DNA of 64,000 bases from Anaerovorax odorimutans (GCA_016841185.1 JAENZQ010000011.1:1-64000); one strand, 5' to 3'; shown: positions 10,424 to 20,562, numbered from the stretch's first letter. Notes: generated from the sequence alone by a model not told the origin. A program made the numbers and translations.

Positions 10424-10950
10424 AATTCTCCTGCCACCTTTCCAATAACAAAAGCTACTGCAAATGAAAAAACAAAAGCCAAAATATTACGTACCAATGT
10501 CGTTTTTTTGCCAAAATACTTTATCTCAACAGGCAGAGTAACCACACCCACCATCATCAGCGCAGAAATAAAAGCACCTATCTGCATATACCCTGCACCG
10601 CTATTTAACAGCATAGCAGCAGTTGGAAATGCGATGAATCCAGGTATAAGTGTTATAGCACCTATGACAGAAGCCATAATCACACCCAACCATCCCGATG
10701 AACTACCGATAATACCGCTAATCATTTTAGGATTCAGTATCGACAGTATTATTCCTACTAATGTGATAACACCTAAAAATTGAGGTAATATATTATCAAA
10801 TGCTTTCCATGCTTTCATCATGGCTTTTTTTGTTTTAGCTTTATCTTTTAAAAAAGAAAGTAAAATTAAAATGATTGTGACTGAATATAAAATCAAATTC
10901 TGCATATGATATTTCCTTTCCTTTTGTCTTGATTTGCATACCCCTGACAT
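10420..10950 (-). CDS. Predicted half-size permease (ArsP_1/DUF318-like), first subunit
   Basis: VIGAITLIPGFIAFPTAAMLLNSGAGYMQIGAFISALMMVGVVTLPVEIKYFG; multi-TM. Confidence 0.6.
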   Translation of the reverse strand: MSGVCKSRQKERKYHMQNLILYSVTIILILLSFLKDKAKTKKAMMKAWKAFDNILPQFLGVITLVGIILSILNPKMISGIIGSSSGWLGVIMASVIGAITLIPGFIAFPTAAMLLNSGAGYMQIGAFISALMMVGVVTLPVEIKYFGKKTTLVRNILAFVFSFAVAFVIGKVAGEL

Positions 10951-10967
10951 TTGTTACGAATTGCTCA

Positions 10968-11348
10968 TTATTTGTTTTCACAAGACTCATAACGATGAAT
11001 CAACTTTTCGATGTGCATCTTTCTGTCTTTAAGTACATAAACCCAGTTTTCTAATTCCTTTTTTCCCTTATCCGTAATACTGTAAACCCTACGCTTAGGT
11101 CCCTGCTCACTTTGCTCCCAATCCGAATAAACCAATCCCTCCGTTTCCATTTTCCTTAAAGTGCGATATAAAGCACCAATATTTATAGTTTCATCATCAA
11201 ATCCAAAAAAAGAAAGTTTTTCAATAAGTCCGTAGCCGTATCCTGCTTTTTCATTTAACAAACATAATAAAGAGACCTCCATAAACCTTTCTATTTTACT
11301 GTGCTTTTTGTGGCAGAATAAATGCTGACATTCTTTCATCTTATTCAC
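10968..11348 (-). CDS. PadR-family transcriptional regulator
   Basis: GYGLIEKLSFFGFDDETINIGALYRTLRKMETEGLVYSDWEQSEQGPKRRVYSITDKGKKEL. Confidence 0.9.
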   Translation of the reverse strand: MNKMKECQHLFCHKKHSKIERFMEVSLLCLLNEKAGYGYGLIEKLSFFGFDDETINIGALYRTLRKMETEGLVYSDWEQSEQGPKRRVYSITDKGKKELENWVYVLKDRKMHIEKLIHRYESCENK

Positions 11349-11369
11349 CTCTTCAGCTGTTTTGATAGT

Positions 11370-11409
11370 TACTATATGTAATTTGTATATAGCTTATTTT
11401 AATATAGTA
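11370..11409. promoter_or_regulatory. Inverted repeat upstream of the PadR gene (candidate operator)
   Basis: tactatat...atatagta, 8-bp perfect arms, 24-nt spacer. Confidence 0.4.
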
Positions 11410-11538
11410 TATAATAAAATTGCTTTTACCGTCAATAATAAACCCACCTAATGCTAAAATAACTCTTTAACACTTACTCGGTGGGTTACTTATTTTACTT
11501 TTATTTCTCCAGCAACTGATAAAATAAAAAGCGATTAA

Positions 11539-11694
11539 TCAGCCTCCTCCGCCAATGGGCTCAGAATCATTATAAACGCCCTGCACAAGGCAGTTGCCGT
11601 CCTTATCTTTCTTTGGACATTCATTATTATTGATAGCATCCGGTTTACCCTTTTTGCCTGAAATTTTTTTGACCTGTTTTTTATAATGTACCAT
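11539..11694 (-). CDS. Small unlisted ORF, 51 aa: MVHYKKQVKKISGKKGKPDAINNNECPKKDKDGNCLVQGVYNDSEPIGGGG
   Basis: RBS ttaaaggagaaattgat-ATG; soluble composition; preferred over the overlapping 65-aa track ORF (11535..11732). Confidence 0.55.
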   Translation of the reverse strand: MVHYKKQVKKISGKKGKPDAINNNECPKKDKDGNCLVQGVYNDSEPIGGGG

Positions 11695-11998
11695 ATCAAT
11701 TTCTCCTTTAACAAATGATTGTATTTATTCATAGTATTGATGGATTTTTAGATCTTTATTCTCTTGCGACACTGTTTTATATACTTTTTAATAACCGGAC
11801 ACTGCATTAAAAATGCATACTCAAATGCTTTATCGATCAGTTAATTTTATGGTGTAATTTTCATTTTTGATATTGTTTTTAAATTGTTCTGATAAAATAT
11901 GCCTGAAATATAAAATCTATACATTAGGGCTTATGTTTAATATGGATGCAGTGTATAATAAGAGCATATTATTGGTGATCTTAAAAGAGGGTACATAT

Positions 11999-12502
11999 AT
12001 GACACTGACAAAAGCAGGAACGGAACATTTTGATATTGTTAAAAATATCGTCAGAACAACGATAGAAAGTATATATCCGAATTATTATCCCAGTGGAGCG
12101 GTAGACTTTTTCCTGCAACATCACTCTGATAATAATATCAAGGAAGCCATAAAAAGAAATTCGGTGTTTTTACTTGATGAAAATAAAATATTTGTCGGAA
12201 CCGGAAGCATATACGGAAATGAAATAAACAGGTTGTTTGTACTGCCTCAGTATCAAAGAAAAGGTTATGGGACCATTATAATGGATGAACTGGAAAAGAA
12301 AATTTTTGAGAAGTATTCGGAAGCAATATTGGATGCTTCATTTCCGGCATATGACATGTATATAAACAGAGGTTATTTGCCTGTGAAATATCATAAAATA
12401 GAAACTGAAAACGGCCATTTTCTTTGTTATCATGTCATGAAAAAAAGTAACTTTTCGAATGATTTCCGGCACACCCTTACCGATATGACAATAAATATGT
12501 GA
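11999..12502 (+). CDS. GNAT-family N-acetyltransferase
   Basis: INRLFVLPQYQRKGYGTIIMDELE; ATG at 11999 has RBS aaaagaggg. Confidence 0.85.
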   Translation: MTLTKAGTEHFDIVKNIVRTTIESIYPNYYPSGAVDFFLQHHSDNNIKEAIKRNSVFLLDENKIFVGTGSIYGNEINRLFVLPQYQRKGYGTIIMDELEKKIFEKYSEAILDASFPAYDMYINRGYLPVKYHKIETENGHFLCYHVMKKSNFSNDFRHTLTDMTINM

Positions 12503-12604
12503 TTCCCATCAAAACAAAAAAAGCTGCTGCTCCTGTCCTGATAGGAAGAAGCGGCAGTAAAATCAGAAAAAATCAATCCGAACCTGTATGAAATACTTGA
12601 TCTT

Positions 12605-13966
12605 TTAACTGCTTCTAAGAATATTAAATTCCTTTTTGACCAATATCAAAACCCAAATCGTTATTACAGTATCGATCAGAAAGGTGCCGTAATACACCCA
12701 CTGGATACCAAATAATTTTGGTAATATAAGCATTACGGGCACATAAAAAATAAGTTGCCTTGCGATTCCTATTATGGCTGCAGGCTTTCCCTTATTGATA
12801 GCCGGATAAAATGTCATCATCATGAAGATGACAGGCAGAATCGGCAAAAGTGCCATAAATACTCTAAAGTATAATAAGCTGGCAGCATCAAATATTTTGT
12901 TGGGGAACATCAAACTCAATACGGCTTCAGGTATCACCATTGTGATCCCCCAAAAAGGCAACATAATCAATGTGCTTGCCACTGCAAATATTTTAAAGCT
13001 TCTTATGACACGAAAATAATTTTTGGCACCATAATTAATGCCGATAACCGGCTGTAGTGCCCGCATCAGTCCAAATATAGGTGTCAGCAGTAAAGTAAAG
13101 AATCTGAATATTGCTCCATAAAGCGCCAAATCATAAGTGGTTCCATATCTGGATAAAGCATTAAAGACTACGATGGCCTGTACAAGCGTCATGACCGTCA
13201 TAATCAACGAGGGCATTCCCATGGAAAAAATACCCTTTACAATCTCTTTGTCTCTATAGATCTTGAATGGATGCGCTTCAAAAGATGCTTTTCCGCTTGA
13301 AAAATAGAAAAGCCCTGCAATTGTATAAACAAGCATCCCCAGATTGGTTCCCCAGGCAGCTCCAGCGACCCCCATATCCATTACTACTATTAAAATATAG
13401 TTGGCTATGATATTCACCACAAGTCCAAGCCCCATCATAACCGCCGCTGATTTCATTTTTCCCTCGGCACGGACGATCATGTTTCCTGCCAGTCCGTAAA
13501 TCCAGAATAAAGACCCCAATACTGTTATTTTAAAATATGTTTCCCCTATGACCAATGTATCGCCGATCCCCCCCATTGCTTTAACAAGGGGTGTTGCCAG
13601 AAATAGCCCAACGATTATATATATGACCGTGATAAGAATAGACAGATAATTAACATTTCCCAGTAATTTTTTCTGAGTCTCCAGGGCTTTTGCTCCTAAT
13701 GCAATACTCAGAGCAGATCCCCCTCCGACACCGATCAGAGAACCCAATCCAAGTGTGATTTGAGATAAAGGATAAGCCAATGAAACGCCTGCTAATGCTG
13801 TTTCTCCGACGAATCTTCCGACAAAAATTGCATCAAATACCGAATTGAGCCCATACAATACCATAGCGATTACAGCGGGCCATGAAACTCTGAACATCAC
13901 TTTCCATAAATTCTCTGAAAGAATCATTTGTTTTTGTTTATCTTTTTCATTTGATTTTGCTTTCAA
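12605..13966 (-). CDS. MATE-family efflux transporter
   Basis: MATE motifs (FDAIFVGRFVGETALAGVSLAYP, GVGGGSALSIALG); TTG start at 13966 has RBS aggaggttgattaaa; the track ORF runs to 14008. Confidence 0.88.
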   Translation of the reverse strand: MKAKSNEKDKQKQMILSENLWKVMFRVSWPAVIAMVLYGLNSVFDAIFVGRFVGETALAGVSLAYPLSQITLGLGSLIGVGGGSALSIALGAKALETQKKLLGNVNYLSILITVIYIIVGLFLATPLVKAMGGIGDTLVIGETYFKITVLGSLFWIYGLAGNMIVRAEGKMKSAAVMMGLGLVVNIIANYILIVVMDMGVAGAAWGTNLGMLVYTIAGLFYFSSGKASFEAHPFKIYRDKEIVKGIFSMGMPSLIMTVMTLVQAIVVFNALSRYGTTYDLALYGAIFRFFTLLLTPIFGLMRALQPVIGINYGAKNYFRVIRSFKIFAVASTLIMLPFWGITMVIPEAVLSLMFPNKIFDAASLLYFRVFMALLPILPVIFMMMTFYPAINKGKPAAIIGIARQLIFYVPVMLILPKLFGIQWVYYGTFLIDTVITIWVLILVKKEFNILRSS

Positions 13967-14090
13967 TTTAATCAACCTCCTTGGTGTTGCCAAAATATCC
14001 ATCAGCAACAGATTGAGAACCTATGCTTTTATCCTATCACCTCATTTCAATAGGACTGAAATGTGTTTGCTTTATTTTTTGATAGCCACA

Positions 14091-15827
14091 TCAATTATTA
14101 CAATATAGTTGTGCCTTTAACATCGATGAAAATAGTCCTTGTTGTCCTTTCAATTCCAAAGGTGTACCTGTTTCTACGATAGCACCATCTCTGATAACAA
14201 CGATTTTATCAACTCCTAAAACGGTTCTCATACGATGGGCAATGATCAAAACAGTCTTGTTTTTTATAAGCTCGCTGAGCGCATTCTGGATTTTACTTTC
14301 ATTTTCAGCATCAAGAGATGCTGTCGCTTCGTCAAGCAGTATAATAGGAGCATCTTTTAATATCGCTCTGGCAATGGATATCCGCTGCCTTTCGCCTCCT
14401 GACAATCTTTCTCCATTTTCCCCTATCAATGTATCGTATCCTTTCGGAAGTTTTTTAACAAACTCATCACATTGGGCAAGCTGCGCCGCTTTTATAACTT
14501 CTTTGTCCGATGCATCTTTCTTCCCGAGCCGGATATTTTCCATAACACTTGAATTAAACAGGGTAACGTCCTGAAAAACGATAGAATAATAATTCAGAAG
14601 CGTTTCAGGATCAACCAGAGAAATATCTTCTCCTCCTAAGGTAATAACACCTTTGTTAATATCCCAAAATCGTGCGGCCAGCTTGGCTACCGTACTTTTT
14701 CCTCCGCCGGAAGGTCCTACCAACGCTGTCACTTCACCCTGCCTTGCCATAAAATTTACATTCTTTAAAGTCTGCACACCGTCCTGATAAGAAAAATAGA
14801 CGTTATTGAATTCGATATCGTAGTTTTTAGGATAAAACTTGGTTGTTCCATTCTGCCTTGGCATTTCATCCATCTCCTTCATACGCTTAATACGCACGTT
14901 TAGAAAGATAAGGAGTGCAAAATGATTCATCGTTTCCATGATCGGATTATATATACGTGCAGTAATGACAAGAAAAACAAGGTAAGTAAAAATATTTACG
15001 GAACCTGTTGATAAAAGATAGGCTCCAAACAATATAACACTTGGAAGTCCAAGCTTTAAGAATACATATGACAGGTTGATAAAAGCACCTATTAAAAGCT
15101 CTCCTTTGATCAAAAACTTTTCGTAACCATCTAACTGTGAGTTTAAAGTGTATGAAAAGTCCTCTTCTCTATTATAGGATTTTATTTCATGAGCTGAATC
15201 AAGCCCTTCTTGAATCTTGTCTGATATATCTCTTTTAATGCTGTAAAGCTTTGAATGCATACTATTTTGAAGCTTTCTCGATAGATAAAAGACTAATATT
15301 GCAACCGGAACGACCCAGAATACGGCAAGGGACAGCTTCCAGTTGTAAAGAAACATCATCACGCCTATGATCAAAACATTCAATACTGCTGCATAAATTT
15401 GAGGAACCGAATGGGAAAAGAGCAGCTCTATCTGTGTCGCATCCTCCATTATTGTGGAGCTTAAATCTGCAATATCTTTTTTGCCAAAAAAAGCTAATGG
15501 CAGCTTTCTGAGTGTCTCAGCCAGGCTGATTCGTCTTCGGGCGCTTTCCTCGTAAATTTTAGTGTAAGTCGAGTTATATTGAAAGTACACGATAACAAAC
15601 ATGATCAGGAAAAAAGCTACAGACATGATAACATAATAAAGAATGCTGCTTCCTTGACTGCTTGAAACATTTAAAAGCAAACTCAGATATTCATCTAAAA
15701 ATTTAAAGCCGAGAACTACAGGAGCCATAAAGCTAATGTCCATTACTACAGTCCAAATAATTGAATGTAAAAGGTCTTTTGCGCCTTTTTCAGACATAGC
15801 ATATTTGTTTTGAAAATACTTAAGCAT
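14091..15827 (-). CDS. ABC transporter, fused permease/ATPase half-transporter (second of a pair)
   Basis: Walker A GPSGGGKSTVAK, signature LSGGERQRISIARAIL, overlaps partner by 8 bp. Confidence 0.92.
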   Translation of the reverse strand: MLKYFQNKYAMSEKGAKDLLHSIIWTVVMDISFMAPVVLGFKFLDEYLSLLLNVSSSQGSSILYYVIMSVAFFLIMFVIVYFQYNSTYTKIYEESARRRISLAETLRKLPLAFFGKKDIADLSSTIMEDATQIELLFSHSVPQIYAAVLNVLIIGVMMFLYNWKLSLAVFWVVPVAILVFYLSRKLQNSMHSKLYSIKRDISDKIQEGLDSAHEIKSYNREEDFSYTLNSQLDGYEKFLIKGELLIGAFINLSYVFLKLGLPSVILFGAYLLSTGSVNIFTYLVFLVITARIYNPIMETMNHFALLIFLNVRIKRMKEMDEMPRQNGTTKFYPKNYDIEFNNVYFSYQDGVQTLKNVNFMARQGEVTALVGPSGGGKSTVAKLAARFWDINKGVITLGGEDISLVDPETLLNYYSIVFQDVTLFNSSVMENIRLGKKDASDKEVIKAAQLAQCDEFVKKLPKGYDTLIGENGERLSGGERQRISIARAILKDAPIILLDEATASLDAENESKIQNALSELIKNKTVLIIAHRMRTVLGVDKIVVIRDGAIVETGTPLELKGQQGLFSSMLKAQLYCNN

Positions 15828-17628
15828 ATTGTCCTCCTTTATTTACAATATTTTTTGTGACTATTTTCCATGCCACAGATTTTTGATACTCATCCCACAT
15901 GGTTTTGTATATGCCGCCTTTATCCAGCAGCTCCCGGTGTGTTCCCTCTTCCGCAATTTTTCCGCTTTCTATGACCAAAATCCTGTCGACATTCTGTACG
16001 CTGGTAAGTCGATGTGCAATCATGAGAGTTGTTTTGCCGCGGCTGAGTTCTTTTAGAGCTTTTTGAATCAAATGCTCGTTCTCAGGATCTGCAAAGGCAG
16101 TTGCTTCGTCTAAAAGAACGATGGGTGCATTCTTTACAATGGCTCTGGCAAGAGCGATTCTTTGCTGTTCTCCCCCCGAAAGATAGGTGCCTTTTGATCC
16201 TATTACCGTATCAATCCCATCCGGAAGACTTTCTATAATTTCTCTTGACTGAGAAAAATCAATTGCTTTATTGATTTCTTCTTCTTCGGCATTTTCCTTT
16301 CCAAAGACAATATTCTCCCTTAATGAACCTTTAAACAGCTTTGTATTTTGAAAAATAAAGGAAATATTATTCATTAATTCTTTTTTGGAAATATCCCTGA
16401 CATTGATTCCCCCAACTAATACTTCGCCTTCATCTGCATCCCAAAACCGGGCAGCAAGCCGGGCAATTGTCGTTTTCCCGCCGCCCGAAGCACCGACAAG
16501 AGCAATAGTTTCCCCTTCGTTTAATTTAAAGCTTATCTTATCGATGGCACGTTTGCCGCTTCCTTCATACGAAAACACAACATCCCTAAATTCAATACTG
16601 TGCTTTTTGATTTTTTTTGTGTTGTCAGTGCAGCCCATGCCGGGATAATCTAATAGGCCGTCCAGCCTGTCAATAGCTTGCCCGGCAATCATAACATTTT
16701 GCTGAAAGTACATGGATTTCATCAAAAGCATCGTAAAGATCGGGGATATTAGGATATAAAAAATAAAGTCTGCAAGGGCAAGAGAAAGATTCTCTCCTCT
16801 TCCGATCAAAAAGATAGCCATAGGAATCAAAAAGAATGCAGCCGATTGCATAATGACGCTGTAAAATGACATGGGCTTTCGCCAGAGAAGCGTATAGGCG
16901 TAGACCATCTCTTTATATTTGATAATGCTGTCATAGAACCGTTTAAAAGAAAATATGGTTTGACCAAATGTTTTTACAACCGGAATACCTCGGATATATT
17001 CGACGGATTCGGAGCTCATTTCTTCCAAAGAATCATAATACATTTTTTGAAAATTTTTTCCTTTGGAGCTCATCATAAATCTCATTGTTATGAACCCCAA
17101 GATAATTGGAATAAGAGAAGCAATGCCCATTCTCCAGTCTACGGTAAAAATAAGCACGATCAGTATAATGGGAGAAACAACGCTACCTGCCATATCCGGA
17201 AGCTGGTGAGCTAAGAATGAATGCGTTGTTCCCGCTCCATCGTTTACAATCTTTCGTATTTTCCCGCTTGAATGCTGGTCAAAAAAACCGAGGGGCATAG
17301 ATAATATTTTTTCCATGCCGACTTTCTGCATGCCCACCTCTACACGAAAGGCCGCAAGGTGTGAACTCAAAAGTGCGCAAAAATATATTATGATTCCTCC
17401 GGCTGCACTTGCAAAAGCAAGCGATGCATAAAAACCGACATTTGAAACATCAATGGATTGCGGAGCTGCTAATATATCACGTGTTATGTACCATACAAGG
17501 ACAAAAGGCAAGATATTGAGGGCTGCGGAAATTCCTGACAATACTAATGACAAGGGCAAAAGCACTTTCTTCTTGCCCATGTAAGGCGTAAACCTTTTTA
17601 AAATAAATCTTTTTTTCTCTTTTGACAT
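15820..17628 (-). CDS. ABC transporter, fused permease/ATPase half-transporter (first of a pair)
   Basis: Walker A GASGGGKTTIARLAARFWD, LSGGEQQRIALARAIV. Confidence 0.92.
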   Translation of the reverse strand: MSKEKKRFILKRFTPYMGKKKVLLPLSLVLSGISAALNILPFVLVWYITRDILAAPQSIDVSNVGFYASLAFASAAGGIIIYFCALLSSHLAAFRVEVGMQKVGMEKILSMPLGFFDQHSSGKIRKIVNDGAGTTHSFLAHQLPDMAGSVVSPIILIVLIFTVDWRMGIASLIPIILGFITMRFMMSSKGKNFQKMYYDSLEEMSSESVEYIRGIPVVKTFGQTIFSFKRFYDSIIKYKEMVYAYTLLWRKPMSFYSVIMQSAAFFLIPMAIFLIGRGENLSLALADFIFYILISPIFTMLLMKSMYFQQNVMIAGQAIDRLDGLLDYPGMGCTDNTKKIKKHSIEFRDVVFSYEGSGKRAIDKISFKLNEGETIALVGASGGGKTTIARLAARFWDADEGEVLVGGINVRDISKKELMNNISFIFQNTKLFKGSLRENIVFGKENAEEEEINKAIDFSQSREIIESLPDGIDTVIGSKGTYLSGGEQQRIALARAIVKNAPIVLLDEATAFADPENEHLIQKALKELSRGKTTLMIAHRLTSVQNVDRILVIESGKIAEEGTHRELLDKGGIYKTMWDEYQKSVAWKIVTKNIVNKGGQYA

Positions 17629-17678
17629 AATCCTTATCCTCCTATACTGAATTCTCTAAAAATACTTTATTATAAAAT

Positions 17679-17694
17679 GTTAGATATATCTAAC
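17679..17694. promoter_or_regulatory. DtxR-type metalloregulator operator candidate (box A), upstream of the ABC pair
   Basis: GTTAGATATATCTAAC, perfect 16-bp palindrome; minus-strand -10 TATAAT at 17669-17674. Confidence 0.65.
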
Positions 17695-17759
17695 TAATGA
17701 TGAAAAAAAACACTCATGCTCATTAGATTGTTCATATATTTTCCATCGCTTATTATACT

Positions 17760-18002
17760 TCATTTCTTTAATTCCCACATTACAGGCATTGATATTACTC
17801 CACTGCCCCTCCGGCAAGCATTACAATTTTTACCGCTGCAGCTTATCTCCAAGGCCACCTTTTTGATATATCCCTGATTCTCCATATACTCCAGTTGTGC
17901 TTTTACAACCGAAATATCTGTTTTCAGTATATCGGCAATCTCCTGTAAAGATCGTGTCTCTCCGTTTTTGAGCATCCTCACCATTTCAGTCAGCATTACC
18001 AA
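17760..18002 (-). CDS. feoC: FeoC-like winged-helix regulator
   Basis: Short HTH protein directly after feoB, with C-terminal Cys cluster CSGKNCNAC. Confidence 0.75.
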   Translation of the reverse strand: MVMLTEMVRMLKNGETRSLQEIADILKTDISVVKAQLEYMENQGYIKKVALEISCSGKNCNACRRGSGVISMPVMWELKK

Positions 18003-18009
18003 AAACCTC

Positions 18010-20049
18010 CTAGAAAATTAAAAGTCCGATATAATATGCAAGTGTCGCCATCAAAAGCGCCGTCACGATATAATAACCCACAATACGAAAAGTCCATCGG
18101 ACGGAATGGCTTTCCTGCTGGGTAGAGGCTACTGCCATCAGGCAAGGAACATTGAAAAAAAATGCATAAATAAAAGCAAGAGCTTCAGCTTTTGAAATGC
18201 CGGTAAGCAGTGCTCCTCCCAAGCTGGAGGTATTTACATGGGCCTGGCCCGACATAGCCGCCCATATACCGGCAGCCTCGCCTGAAGTATTAAATAGAGA
18301 GGCCAATACGCCGAGTGCTGCTTCCTTGCCCATAGCAGAAGCAATAAAAGCCATAAATGTCTGCCAGCGCAGTCCGAACCATAAAGTAACCGGTTCAATA
18401 AAGGTTCCTATTGTATAGATAATACTATTTTCAACATTGCCGTCTGCCGTATACGATAAAGCCCAAAACAAGACCGAAACAAGGATAATAATCTTTAAAG
18501 CACGTATTAAGACATCTCCCATACGGTTCAAAACAAAGCGAAGCAAATTCTTGTACTTAGGTTTATGGTATGGCGGAAGCTCCATTATAAGACCGCTTCT
18601 ATCACTATCTTTAATCAGCTGCTTGCCGAAAATTTTGGAGGTGATAACCATATGAAGCAGCGCAACTGCAAATAATGACAAAACAACAAATACGGCTCCG
18701 CTACCGAAGAAAACACTGCTCACAAGTCCCACGACCCCCCATGTGGCGGCACATGGAACTACCCAGGAAAGAGCCATGGTAGTCACACGCTGCCCCCAGG
18801 AATCTATGACCCTTGTGCCTGTTACACCTCCTATGTTACAGCCAAAGCTTATGATAAAAGGCATGATCGCTTTTCCCTGAAGTCCAAATTTCGCCATGGT
18901 ATTATCAAAAGTATAGGAAATACGGGCCATATAGCCGATCTCCTCTATAAACCCGAATACAAGGCTGATGCCAAATACAAATACTACCATCATTAATGCA
19001 AAAGTCACTGCTGTCAGTACTCCGTCACACAAAAGAGAAATGATCAAAGCAGGTGCTCCGGCATCAGAAAGCCCATGAGTTATCAGCAGAGACAAGGCGC
19101 TTAATAAAAAGCTAAACAGTCCCATAAACGGTATGGCAATCACCATAGAAAGTACCAATCCTAATATTATGATAGCAATTGATAGGGGTTTGCCCCAAGT
19201 TTTGCTTGTAGCGAGTCTGTCAAACCTGCTTCTTTTTGGTGCCCCCTTTTTTCTTTCCGCAACGCTGTCTCTCAGCAGGCTTTCTATCCATTTGAACTTG
19301 CAGTCTCCTGTCAGCAAGCTCCCGTCTCTAACCTGGGAAAGTAATGCTGTAAGTTTATTTCTATCATCTGTACTCAATGCATCCCATACCACTTCCATGG
19401 CCATGCTGTCCTGCTCTATCAGCTTTGCCGCCAGCCATGAGGAAGAATAAACGCCGATACCTTCCTCAGGAAGCAAAGAAAATACTTGCTTAAACACACC
19501 TCTCTCCATTCTTTTATAGAGATCTGATAAAATATTCTCATCTAACATTGTTGAAATCGTTTCTGGTTCCTTCAATGTTTTAAATAAATCCCCATAGGAC
19601 TTTTTGTCGGCTGCAATAATAGGGACAACCGGAATGCCAAGTTTTTTGGCGATAGACGTGCTGCTAATTTCTTTTCCCTGTTGTTCTGCAACATCCATCA
19701 TATTCAGCAATAAAATAACAGGGGTTCTTATTCCGGTATAATCAGCAAGCATGAATAAACTGCGCTCAAGCTGGGAAGCATCTGTAAGAATGCATACCAA
19801 ATCTGCTTTACCGCTTGCGATATATTCCCTTGTAACGATTTCTTCCTCTGAATTTGCAGATAAGCCATAGGTTCCGGGCAGATCTACTACGGTATAATTT
19901 TTCCCATCAAAAGCAAAGTAGCCCTCTTTTCGCTCAACGGTTTTTCCCGGCCAGTTTCCGACATGCTGCCGGGAACCCGTCAGTCCGTTAAACAAAGTGG
20001 ATTTACCTGAATTAGGCTGCCCCAAAAGTGCAATCGTCATTTGTTTCAT
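18010..20049 (-). CDS. feoB: Ferrous iron transporter B
   Basis: GQPNSGKSTLFNGLTGSRQHVGNWPGKTVERKEG; FeoB membrane-core motifs (FISFGCNIGGVTGTR). Confidence 0.97.
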   Translation of the reverse strand: MKQMTIALLGQPNSGKSTLFNGLTGSRQHVGNWPGKTVERKEGYFAFDGKNYTVVDLPGTYGLSANSEEEIVTREYIASGKADLVCILTDASQLERSLFMLADYTGIRTPVILLLNMMDVAEQQGKEISSTSIAKKLGIPVVPIIAADKKSYGDLFKTLKEPETISTMLDENILSDLYKRMERGVFKQVFSLLPEEGIGVYSSSWLAAKLIEQDSMAMEVVWDALSTDDRNKLTALLSQVRDGSLLTGDCKFKWIESLLRDSVAERKKGAPKRSRFDRLATSKTWGKPLSIAIIILGLVLSMVIAIPFMGLFSFLLSALSLLITHGLSDAGAPALIISLLCDGVLTAVTFALMMVVFVFGISLVFGFIEEIGYMARISYTFDNTMAKFGLQGKAIMPFIISFGCNIGGVTGTRVIDSWGQRVTTMALSWVVPCAATWGVVGLVSSVFFGSGAVFVVLSLFAVALLHMVITSKIFGKQLIKDSDRSGLIMELPPYHKPKYKNLLRFVLNRMGDVLIRALKIIILVSVLFWALSYTADGNVENSIIYTIGTFIEPVTLWFGLRWQTFMAFIASAMGKEAALGVLASLFNTSGEAAGIWAAMSGQAHVNTSSLGGALLTGISKAEALAFIYAFFFNVPCLMAVASTQQESHSVRWTFRIVGYYIVTALLMATLAYYIGLLIF

Positions 20050-20276
20050 CTCTCAATCACCTCTACCATAATTTTTTCACATTCACTGCGGTTGATGGCA
20101 ATCACAGTATCTCTGTTGAAAATAAGTACGGGGCATTTTTCCTGATTCTGAATAATTTCAATCTCACTTCCTATGGTAAGCCCTATAGAAGTAATACGGT
20201 TTAAAAACCGAGTATTGCCTTTAATGGAAGCAACCCAACCTGTTTCCCCATCCTTGGCTGTGTTCAATTTTATCAT
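20046..20276 (-). CDS. feoA: Ferrous iron transport protein A
   Basis: SH3-like FeoA sequence, overlaps feoB; ATG at 20276 with RBS aaaggagcgctgaac. Confidence 0.9.
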   Translation of the reverse strand: MIKLNTAKDGETGWVASIKGNTRFLNRITSIGLTIGSEIEIIQNQEKCPVLIFNRDTVIAINRSECEKIMVEVIER

Positions 20277-20351
20277 GTTCAGCGCTCCTTTCATCCTCTA
20301 AAAAATCTTTACCCTTAAAAATACCTTCATTCAAGTCTATATTTTCTTTTT

Positions 20352-20367
20352 GTTAGGTTTGCCTAAC
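20352..20367. promoter_or_regulatory. DtxR-type operator candidate (box B), upstream of feoA
   Basis: GTTAGGTTTGCCTAAC; minus-strand -10 TATAAT (20368-20373) abuts it. Confidence 0.7.
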
Positions 20368-20486
20368 ATTATATCTACTTTTTTGAGGCTCTTTTGGAAC
20401 CTCATATGATACAAAAATCAAATCTAATACTCTTTCAAGGTATATTTAAGAATTTATTATTATCTGATTCTATCTTGTCATCGCTC

Positions 20487-20520
20487 TGATGTAACAGCGT
20501 TATATAACACTGTTACATCA
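20487..20520. repeat. 34-bp near-perfect palindrome without a loop
   Basis: TGATGTAACAGCGTTATATAACACTGTTACATCA, 16 of 17 pairs match. Confidence 0.8.
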
Positions 20521-20562
20521 TACTTCAACTGGTTTAATTTGTCAAGTAGTTCAATTATTCTA

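Noticed and set aside
11535-11732. 65-aa minus-strand track ORF
   Set aside because: Overlaps the 51-aa ORF, which has a better RBS and more protein-like composition
14091-17628. Calling the ABC pair a multidrug exporter
   Set aside because: The fold alone does not decide direction; the DtxR-like operator and feo neighbourhood make an iron role at least as likely, so substrate left open
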